From NCBI GenBank assembly GCA_002729595.1, contig PBYL01000344.1:1-33246 (forward strand): 33,246 nt of DNA, given 5' to 3'. A model generated the notes under the pieces. It saw nothing but the letters and a program-made list of their open reading frames with translations. It did not search any database and was not told the DNA's origin. The stretch is from Thalassovita sp. (GTDB lineage Bacteria > Bacteroidota > Bacteroidia > Cytophagales > Flammeovirgaceae). This document shows positions 27,079 through 33,246 of the stretch, one piece after another. Every line of letters starts with the position of its first letter. Positions within the stretch are counted from its first letter, which is position 1. Position numbers and translations under genes: made by a program.

Positions 27079-28033
27079 TTCAAAAATAACCCTTAGAAAA
27101 GTTAGAGATTTCGGAACAAATGTTTCAGTTTCGATAGATTTCATTAAGGAAAACTTCAGCTCTTTTATTAAGTCTTTGGCTTTTATTGCAGGCCCTTTTA
27201 TTCTTATATCTTCTATACTGAGTGGTATTTTTATGTCAGAATTCATGGGGATGATTATGAATCAGAGTGCTTATGCTGGAGGTGGAACAGATCCATTTTC
27301 TACAATATTCTCTGATAAGTTTTCGACTTACATGTTAAATGGAGTGTTGATTCAATTTATTGGATTGATAGCTGTAATCGCAGTTACCTATCGATATTTA
27401 TTGCTTTATCCAGAGCATGGGAATAACATTAGTTTTGAGCTTGTATGGAAAAACGTAAAAAAAGATTTCATTCCAGTAGCGCTAGGACAGATATTATCAA
27501 TTTTGATTATTGGTACATGTTTATTGGTCTTGTTTGGACTAGTTGCAGCAATTGGCTTTTTTAATGGTGGTTGGTTTATTGGCATGATGGCATTTTTTGC
27601 ATTCATATACCTAATAATTCCTTGTTCATTAATATTTATCATTCAATTAGCAGAGAAAGTAAATCCATTAATTGCCATACAAAGAGCTTTCTCGCTTATT
27701 AGAGGTAATTGGTTATCTACTTTTGGTATTCTAATGGTGAGCTCGATCATTATGTATTTGATTAATATCATTTTTTATATACCGATGTATATAGTAAATT
27801 TTGTTACAACCATAAATACACTCGATCCAACTTCTACTGTAAATAGTGAATATATGCAGTTAATGACTTTAACCACAACTGTTTTAGGTTCTGTTGGTCT
27901 TTTCTTCGCATTACCAGTTTTCTATTTAAGTCTTGGTTTTCAATATTTTAGTATAGTGGAGAAAAAAGAGCATATAGGTTTGATTGAACGAATAGAATTA
28001 ATTGGCACAAAAGAAGATGATTACTATTTATGA
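27071..28033 (+). CDS. Multi-pass membrane protein, 320 aa
   Basis: Not a named enzyme. About six hydrophobic segments are visible: 35-57, 88-108, 135-158, 162-188, 215-240 and 265-290. Between the fourth and fifth lies IQRAFSLIRGNWLSTFG (from about 203), a pattern shared with the membrane domains found beside glycerophosphodiester phosphodiesterases and with uncharacterised membrane proteins. The short N-terminus IDFIKENFSSFIKS is amphipathic. Its start overlaps the SpoIIM-family gene by 8 bp and its stop overlaps the next start in ATGA. In Bacteroidota the middle gene between SpoIIM and DUF4129 is usually such a protein, so I infer a complex with its neighbours. Confidence 0.75.
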   Translation: MYNSKITLRKVRDFGTNVSVSIDFIKENFSSFIKSLAFIAGPFILISSILSGIFMSEFMGMIMNQSAYAGGGTDPFSTIFSDKFSTYMLNGVLIQFIGLIAVIAVTYRYLLLYPEHGNNISFELVWKNVKKDFIPVALGQILSILIIGTCLLVLFGLVAAIGFFNGGWFIGMMAFFAFIYLIIPCSLIFIIQLAEKVNPLIAIQRAFSLIRGNWLSTFGILMVSSIIMYLINIIFYIPMYIVNFVTTINTLDPTSTVNSEYMQLMTLTTTVLGSVGLFFALPVFYLSLGFQYFSIVEKKEHIGLIERIELIGTKEDDYYL

Positions 28034-28767
28034 GACTTAAACTTCAATTATTCTTAGTATTTAACATTTTTCTTTTAAGCCTTGTACCAAATACAAGTTT
28101 TGCACAAAATGATTCAATTCCTGAAGAACCTGCTTATATAAAGAGAAGTTTTGATGCTGAAAAGCTAGAAGAACTGGCTAGTGATGATGCTTTTGATTAT
28201 AATAGAAAAGATATACAGAGAAGTTACAGCATTTGGGAGTTAATCGGAATGTGGATTACCGAACAAATCAGCAATTTCTTTAATATGATGGGTGAAAATG
28301 GAGAGGTTACCAAAAATGTTTTATATGTAATTTCTGGTTTAGTCATGATTTACCTCTTTTCTAAACTTTTAGATATAGATTCTAGAGGTATCTTTTTCAA
28401 AGGAAGTGAGGCTAAGAGTGATAAGAAAGGCTTTTTTACCGAAAATATCCACGAGATAGATTTTAATAAGGCATTAGAAGAAGCCATAAAAGCCGAAGAA
28501 TATAAAACTGCGGTTAGAATTTTATATTTGGCATTACTAAAATCTTTAGATACGAGAGAATTTATTAAATGGAAATCTCATAAAACTAATCACGATTATG
28601 AAGCGGAGATTGAAGATGAAACTATCAAGAAAGACTTCGAATCATTAACCAGATATTTTGAATATATCTGCTATGGAGATTTTACTTTAGACAAGAAAAA
28701 CTTCGATAAAGCCAAAGAGATTTATGAGCATTTAAATCAACAAATCCAGAAGAAAGTATTGGCTTGA
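28030..28767 (+). CDS. DUF4129-domain-like protein, 245 aa
   Basis: The start is ATG 28030 within ATGA shared with the preceding stop. A signal peptide spans 1-25 (NTSFA then Gln26). A periplasmic stretch and one membrane segment (97-113) follow. The C-terminal cytosolic helical region (about 140-245) has AVRILYLALLKSLD, KTNHDYEAE and YFEYICYGDF, matching the pattern I associate with DUF4129. That domain typically sits next to MoxR ATPase and DUF58 (VWA-like) genes, sometimes with transglutaminase-like proteins. Here none follows: a terminator comes 30 bp later and then dsbD on the other strand. The function is unknown; an envelope-stress or chaperone-type complex is a guess from the wider family context. 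Confidence 0.75.
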   Translation: MRLKLQLFLVFNIFLLSLVPNTSFAQNDSIPEEPAYIKRSFDAEKLEELASDDAFDYNRKDIQRSYSIWELIGMWITEQISNFFNMMGENGEVTKNVLYVISGLVMIYLFSKLLDIDSRGIFFKGSEAKSDKKGFFTENIHEIDFNKALEEAIKAEEYKTAVRILYLALLKSLDTREFIKWKSHKTNHDYEAEIEDETIKKDFESLTRYFEYICYGDFTLDKKNFDKAKEIYEHLNQQIQKKVLA

Positions 28768-28796
28768 GTTTGAAAGGAATTAATGATGAAAATATA

Positions 28797-28829
28797 AAAG
28801 TCCTCCAATTTTGGAGGACTTTCTTTTTT
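28797..28829. terminator. Bidirectional terminator between the DUF4129-like gene and dsbD
   Basis: AAAGTCCTCC-AATT-TTGGAGGACTTT followed by CTTTTTT on the plus strand. The dsbD stop codon at 28828 touches its edge. Confidence 0.9.
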
Positions 28830-30993
28830 ACTTAATAGTGCTTACCAATTCCTTTTGGTGTTGCTGAAAAGCTTTTTTTCCTTCTTCTAGATAATCTATA
28901 AATAATTCAGTATCTGGTTGGTAACCTATTGGTGGTTTTACCAATACCTCTTCATCATTACTTAGCAATACATAAAATGGCTGAGCATTATTATTAAATC
29001 TAGAAATCTGTAAATCTGCATTTACTTGCCCAATTGTTTTCTTTACTTTTCCGTCTGCCTCAGAAGTTACCCAGTCTTGTTCAGGTAATGTGGTTCTGTC
29101 ATCCACATAGAGAGAAATGATTACATAATCGTTATTAAGTCTTTCTAAAACTGGCGTTTCACCCCAAACAAAATCCTCCATTTTTCTACAGTTCACACAA
29201 GCGTGGCCGGTAAAGTCTAGTAAAACTGGTTTGTTAAGTTTTTTTGCTACTTCCATACCTTGCTCATAATCGAAATAACCTGTAAGCCCATGTGGCATTT
29301 CAAACTTATCTGCATGTTTAATTTCTTCAACGGGTGCATTTGTATGTGCGAAGTTGCTTTCACTCGATGTCGTAAGTTTTGTTAAATCAAAATCATGTGT
29401 AGTTCTTGGAGGAAGATAGCCAGAAAGTGCTTTTAGTGGTGCTCCAAACATACCAGGAACCAAATAGATTACGAAAGCAAAGCTTGCTACACCAAGCAGT
29501 AAACGCTGTACAGAAACAGTTTCTACTTTGCTATCGTGTGGTAATCTAATGTAACCAAGGAAATACAAGCCCATACATAGTGCAATTGCAATCCAAATGG
29601 CGATGTATACTTCTCTATCTAGAATTCCCCAGTGGTAAACTTGATCTGCCATGCTTAAGAATTTGAAGGCTAAGGCAAGCTCTATAAATCCCATAGTAAC
29701 TTTTACAGAATTTAACCATCCGCCAGATTTTGGCATTTTTTGCATCAAAGAAGGGAAAAATGCGAATACTGAAAATGGTAAAGCAAAAGCTAGAGAGAAG
29801 GCAAACATACCAGCTACTGGTTTTAAAATTTCTCCACCAGCAGAAGCTACCAAGATACTACCAACGATTGGTCCAGTACATGAGAATGAAACTAGAACTA
29901 AAGTGAGCGCCATAAAGAAAGGCCCTAAGAAACCTCCTTTATCGGCTTGTTTATCTACATTGTTAACTAATTTACTTGGCAATATGATCTCGAACATTCC
30001 GAAGAATGAGAGCGCAAAGAATAAAAATACACCAAAGAAAATGAGGTTTGGAAACCAGTGTGTACTTAATACATTACCAATGGTAGCGCCAAATAGCAAT
30101 GCTAATACAACTCCAACAATGGTGTAAATTAAGATGATGGATATACCGTAAATGATGGCTGAGCCTTTTCCAGTTCTATGTGTAAAAAATGAAACTGTCA
30201 TCGGAATCATTGGAAATACACAAGGAGTTAGAATAGCTGCAAGTCCACCTAAAAAGGCAGCTAACATAAACATAATTAGAGAACCTTCTTCGTCACTATT
30301 TACTACACTTAAGTTCTCACTTTTTGCTTTTTTAGTATCAGCTTCTTTTTTAACAATTTCCTGTGTCTCCGTTTTAGCAAAAGTTTCTTCTGGCTTAGAT
30401 TCTATTACTTGCTCATCTGCTTTTTCTTCCTCTATATTTTTAACAGTTTCTGATTCTTTTGCAATTGCTTTTGTGTCTTCTTTCTCAACTGTTTTTTGTG
30501 CAACTTCAGTAGTTTTTGCAGGATTAACTTTTAAGTTGTTAAAAGTAAAATCTTTGGTAAACAAGATACATTTTCCGTCTATATCGCTACATGTTTGCCC
30601 TTCGATTGAAACTTTTACATCAAAGTCTTTAGATAATACTTTTACTTTCTGAACAAATTCTCCTTTTTTAGTAAAGTAGGTGTATTCTCCATCCCAAATT
30701 AATGAATCGTATTTCCTTTTAGGGTGGATCGGTTTGATGTCTCCTAAAAGCTCATAAGAACTGTTTTTCTCGAATTTAAACTCTGTTATCATCGGGCCTA
30801 AATCCGGATCAAAGTCTGAAGAATACAAGTACCAGTCCTTATCAATATCAGCTTCAAATATTAGATCGATTTCTTCGCCAACAGATACTTCTTGTTTAGA
30901 AGTTTTCTTTTTCCAGCTTACATGATTCTCAATTTGTGCAAAAATCGAGAATGCTATGAATGTTAGTATGAAGGTAAATAATGTCTTTTTCAT
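28828..30993 (-). CDS. dsbD: Thiol:disulfide interchange protein DsbD
   Basis: DsbD carries electrons from cytosolic thioredoxin across the inner membrane to periplasmic partners. I start at ATG 30993 (721 residues), which begins the signal peptide MKKTLFTF ending FA then Gln20; an upstream GTG adds seven residues without signal character. The alpha domain (about 22-155) has Cys135 and Cys142. A Lys/Glu-rich linker spans about 160-235. Eight membrane segments (about 240-520) carry the cysteine pair Cys258 (LTPCVFP) and Cys372 (SCTGP). The C-terminal thioredoxin-like gamma domain (about 570-710) has CVNC at 599-602. All six functional cysteines are present. It is transcribed alone. Confidence 0.93.
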   Translation of the reverse strand: MKKTLFTFILTFIAFSIFAQIENHVSWKKKTSKQEVSVGEEIDLIFEADIDKDWYLYSSDFDPDLGPMITEFKFEKNSSYELLGDIKPIHPKRKYDSLIWDGEYTYFTKKGEFVQKVKVLSKDFDVKVSIEGQTCSDIDGKCILFTKDFTFNNLKVNPAKTTEVAQKTVEKEDTKAIAKESETVKNIEEEKADEQVIESKPEETFAKTETQEIVKKEADTKKAKSENLSVVNSDEEGSLIMFMLAAFLGGLAAILTPCVFPMIPMTVSFFTHRTGKGSAIIYGISIILIYTIVGVVLALLFGATIGNVLSTHWFPNLIFFGVFLFFALSFFGMFEIILPSKLVNNVDKQADKGGFLGPFFMALTLVLVSFSCTGPIVGSILVASAGGEILKPVAGMFAFSLAFALPFSVFAFFPSLMQKMPKSGGWLNSVKVTMGFIELALAFKFLSMADQVYHWGILDREVYIAIWIAIALCMGLYFLGYIRLPHDSKVETVSVQRLLLGVASFAFVIYLVPGMFGAPLKALSGYLPPRTTHDFDLTKLTTSSESNFAHTNAPVEEIKHADKFEMPHGLTGYFDYEQGMEVAKKLNKPVLLDFTGHACVNCRKMEDFVWGETPVLERLNNDYVIISLYVDDRTTLPEQDWVTSEADGKVKKTIGQVNADLQISRFNNNAQPFYVLLSNDEEVLVKPPIGYQPDTELFIDYLEEGKKAFQQHQKELVSTIK

Positions 30994-31205
30994 GTGAATT
31001 TTAATTATTATCACAACAGGTATTACTGATGCTCAGCTATTAAACTAAGTGTGACTTTAATGGGTTCAAATATCGGTAATATCAAACAAAATTTTGAACA
31101 TGCTTTCAGATTGTATAAAATAATTCTCTCAGAATAAGCCAAAATTATCAGTTAAAGTATCTGCTTTATGTGATATTTGTTACTCAAAGATGCACTTTGC
31201 TAAAT

Positions 31206-31994
31206 ATGAATGAAACAAATTTTTCTGATCCTACTATTTTTCTTGCTACCACTTTCTTTACATTTCTCGCGATTTTCTTCAGGTATGTGATACTAGCGGG
31301 AATTCTAGACTTAGTTTTTTATGTATTTTTAAAAGATAAGTTTGCTATTAAAAAAATCTCGACAAAACCACGAGGGAAAAAGATATTAGTTAAGGAGCTA
31401 GTTTGGTCTGGAATAACATCTTTAATTTTTGCATTTACAGGTGTAATAATGTTGATACTTTGGCAAAATGGGTATACTAAAGTCTATATTGATTTGGATG
31501 CATACCCATGGTGGAATTACCCTTTAAGTATCTGTTTTTTTCTACTCATTCATGAAACATATTATTATTGGTTACATAGATGGATGCACAAACCTGCTGT
31601 ATTTAAACTTGTACATAAAGCACATCATGAAAGTATTACTCCATCACCTTGGTCAGCATTTTCATTTCACCCTTTAGAAGGTTTATTACAAGCATTTGTA
31701 CTGCCTCTTTTTTTACTAATATACCCAATGCATTATTCTGCTATTGTGTTGCTGCTAGTTTTAATGACAGTTTCAAGCTTTATCAATCATTTAAACATAG
31801 AGATTTATCCGAGTGGTTTTGAGAAAAATATAATAGGAAAGTGGTTAATAGGGGCTACTCACCACACTTTGCATCATACCAAATTTACTGCAAATTATGG
31901 TTTGTACTTTACCTTTTGGGATAAATGGATGCATACAGAAAGTGCTGAATATCAAGCTGTTTTAGAGCGATTTAAAAAAAGTAAGTTGAAATAA
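31206..31994 (+). CDS. Fatty acid hydroxylase / sterol desaturase family protein
   Basis: A 262-residue integral membrane di-iron oxygenase. ATG 31206 gives a compact start; an upstream GTG adds twelve residues. Membrane segments lie at about 11-40, 66-86, 106-116 and 160-190. The histidine boxes that bind the two irons are complete: HETYYYWLHRWMH at 116-128, HKAHH at 137-141, NHLN at 194-197 and HHTLHH at 219-224. In the family this fits hydroxylation or desaturation of a lipid chain at the membrane face. The actual lipid is unknown: bacteria of this group have no sterols as a rule, but do make hydroxy fatty acids, sphingolipids and sulfonolipids. It diverges from dsbD and stands alone. Confidence 0.88.
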   Translation: MNETNFSDPTIFLATTFFTFLAIFFRYVILAGILDLVFYVFLKDKFAIKKISTKPRGKKILVKELVWSGITSLIFAFTGVIMLILWQNGYTKVYIDLDAYPWWNYPLSICFFLLIHETYYYWLHRWMHKPAVFKLVHKAHHESITPSPWSAFSFHPLEGLLQAFVLPLFLLIYPMHYSAIVLLLVLMTVSSFINHLNIEIYPSGFEKNIIGKWLIGATHHTLHHTKFTANYGLYFTFWDKWMHTESAEYQAVLERFKKSKLK

Positions 31995-32102
31995 ATTTGA
32001 TATTATCTTCTAGGAATAATCATAAGTTTTCTTAAAAATTACACTGCATTAATTCGTGCCAAAATGCTGATAATCTGAGGTTTACAATAGCGTTTTTTGG
32101 GT

Positions 32103-32378
32103 ATGAAAAAACTAATACTAACAACCTGTTATACTCTCGCTATTTCTCTAGGAGTTTATTTATTTGCTTACAAGCAAGGCCAAATTGATATGATGCAATC
32201 TCGCTCTGCAATTTTCAATATTTGTGAGGATGATTGTTATTTAGAAATGTCTGTTCGTAAGGTAATTCAATATAGATTGCCAGAACCAATCAATTTTCAA
32301 TTAGTAGATTTTATCACTTACTGCAAGCAACAATTGAAAGAAAAACCAGAAGAGTTACAAGCTTCTGTGAGGAAGTAA
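32103..32378 (+). CDS. Small membrane-anchored protein, 91 aa
   Basis: Not recognised. Start at ATG 32103; the frame is open from a TTG two codons upstream. One hydrophobic segment (about 4-23, ending SLGVYLFAY) could be a signal anchor. The remainder has CEDDC (Cys41 and Cys45 counting from this ATG), a possible disulfide, and a basic helical C-terminus. The stop codon is two bases from the stop of the convergent gene on the minus strand, and no terminator separates them. Confidence 0.55.
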   Translation: MKKLILTTCYTLAISLGVYLFAYKQGQIDMMQSRSAIFNICEDDCYLEMSVRKVIQYRLPEPINFQLVDFITYCKQQLKEKPEELQASVRK

Positions 32379-32380
32379 AT

Positions 32381-32923
32381 TTAAGTTTTACTACTAAAAG
32401 GAACATCGGGTTTAACCTTACCTGCTTTTACATCAGCTAAAAACTGAACTTCATCTTTAATAAATTTATAAGCGGGAGAATTTCTAAAGTAATTATCTAT
32501 GTTATTTTCAGTTGCTTCAAATGCAATAAGGTTTGAACCAAGTAGTAAAAAATCAAAATGGTTAGCTATCATAAGAATATTTAAAACAAGATCTTTAGAT
32601 TCTTTAATAGAAATATCTACACCGAATTGGAAGTAAGTAATAATATTAGATCGCTTATCAAATTCAATCGAAAAATAATTTTTATCTAGATAACCATTAA
32701 ATATCTTATTATCACTAACTATAGTTTTTAGGGAAATTGGACTTAAATATGGTTTTACTTTTTCAACTTTAAGAGGACTATTTAACCATAAATCCGTTAT
32801 TTTTTCTCTACAGTTAAATGAATCACTTTTAAAAAATTCTAAAGTATTATATTTCCCATAATATATTGAATAGAAAGATTTTTTAGGAATATATTCAATA
32901 TAAGATTGTAGCAATGAATCCAT
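32381..32923 (-). CDS. Hypothetical protein, 180 aa, AT-rich
   Basis: Not recognised. I prefer ATG 32923, which lies 7 bp after the end of the upstream VTT-family gene; a longer frame from 32977 would overlap that gene. The protein has no signal peptide or clear membrane segment, and mixes aromatic and charged residues (FYSIYYGKYN, YFQFGVDISIKES, NHFDFLLLG), suggesting a compact alpha/beta fold. The base composition is visibly more AT-rich than the neighbours, with almost only A/T third positions. It sits in the same direction as the VTT gene and may be co-transcribed. Possibly a recently acquired orphan gene. Confidence 0.55.
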   Translation of the reverse strand: MDSLLQSYIEYIPKKSFYSIYYGKYNTLEFFKSDSFNCREKITDLWLNSPLKVEKVKPYLSPISLKTIVSDNKIFNGYLDKNYFSIEFDKRSNIITYFQFGVDISIKESKDLVLNILMIANHFDFLLLGSNLIAFEATENNIDNYFRNSPAYKFIKDEVQFLADVKAGKVKPDVPFSSKT

Positions 32924-32930
32924 TTTATTT

Positions 32931-33246
32931 CTAATCTTTTTTTCTCTTCTTTTTATCCCAATAAATATATAGTCCAAAAATGATGAGGCTAACTAGAGAG
33001 CCCCAGAATAGGCCAGTTTTAAGTGAGTCTGTACTCTTGCCCATAATAGCAATTAAAATGGTGAGAGGAGTAATTCCTAATAGTGTTGCTCCGATAAATT
33101 TCCCATAACTCATCTTAAGTATTCCCGCTACAAAACTAATGGCATCGTTAGATAAGAATGGATTAATTCTGGTAATTACGACTGCCCAAAAACCATAGTC
33201 TTCTATAAATTGAGCGGTTTTCTTTTTGGACTTTTTACCTATAAGC
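32931..33246 (-). CDS. VTT-domain (TVP38/TMEM64-family) membrane protein, N-terminus beyond right edge
   Basis: Only the C-terminal 105 residues are visible; the frame continues through the right edge. The conserved core FWAVVITRINPFLSNDAIS then FVAGILKMSYGKFIG is the VTT (SNARE-associated/DedA-like) signature with its Arg-x-x-Pro and Asn-Asp region. Two membrane segments follow, and the protein ends in a KKKRKKD tail in the cytosol. Family members act in lipid translocation (DedA proteins flip undecaprenyl phosphate or phosphatidylethanolamine; TMEM41B/VMP1 scramble lipids), but this subgroup is not assigned a substrate here. The in-frame ATG at 33113 is internal, not a start. Confidence 0.8.
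   Translation of the reverse strand, partial: LIGKKSKKKTAQFIEDYGFWAVVITRINPFLSNDAISFVAGILKMSYGKFIGATLLGITPLTILIAIMGKSTDSLKTGLFWGSLVSLIIFGLYIYWDKKKRKKD

Noticed and set aside
29651-30652. Two long open frames on the plus strand opposite dsbD (158 and 166 residues)
   Set aside because: They are antisense shadows over membrane-segment and Lys/Glu-rich codons, with no domain, start signal or composition of a real gene.
32931-33113. A separate 60-residue gene starting at the internal ATG 33113
   Set aside because: The frame continues upstream to the edge with the VTT signature, so this is the C-terminal part of a larger gene.

Overview
The window reads as chromosomal DNA of a Bacteroidota bacterium, most likely a Cytophagales-type (gliding, marine-style) lineage; I cannot name the genus. 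Reasons: low G+C by eye, Bacteroidota promoters with a TAnnTTTG -7 box, Shine-Dalgarno-poor starts, exported proteins whose predicted mature end starts with Gln, an OmpA protein with a PorE-like domain order, an operon of SpoIIM-family and DUF4129-like proteins, and a long asparagine synthase. Most genes are housekeeping. I see no tRNA, rRNA, CRISPR array, transposase, phage or plasmid gene.

Left part (1-7.1 kb). A D-Ala-D-Ala ligase-like gene runs off the left edge and appears to begin a second ligase domain there. It is followed by an orphan lipoprotein, ispF (isoprenoid precursors), asnB (asparagine), the pair dtd-mazG-like (D-aminoacyl-tRNA deacylase and nucleotide pyrophosphohydrolase) and fumC.

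Region 7.05-8.73 kb is the least explained part. It holds a repeat-flanked 156 bp segment, two small exported orphan proteins, a long gene-free stretch with GTAC-centred palindromes, and a promoter followed almost at once by a strong terminator in front of a GNAT acetyltransferase gene.

Middle part (9.3-23.5 kb). On the minus strand are an exported M28 (glutamate carboxypeptidase II-like) peptidase, an exported alpha/beta hydrolase and an alpha-oxoamine synthase of the sphingolipid/sulfonolipid type. On the plus strand are ppk1 (polyphosphate kinase, with an unusual Phe at a classical His position), the overlapping xseA-xseB pair (exonuclease VII) and gyrB. A coiled-coil membrane protein and lon protease follow on the minus strand.

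Right part (24-33.2 kb). A tight plus-strand operon encodes an OmpA/beta-propeller envelope protein, a SpoIIM-family membrane protein, a multi-pass membrane protein and a DUF4129-like protein. It converges on dsbD (periplasmic reductant supply). Next come a fatty-acid-hydroxylase-family protein, a small membrane protein, an AT-rich orphan gene, and a VTT/TVP38-family membrane protein cut by the right edge.

Gene ends are well marked: nearly every transcription unit ends in a clear hairpin, often serving two convergent genes.
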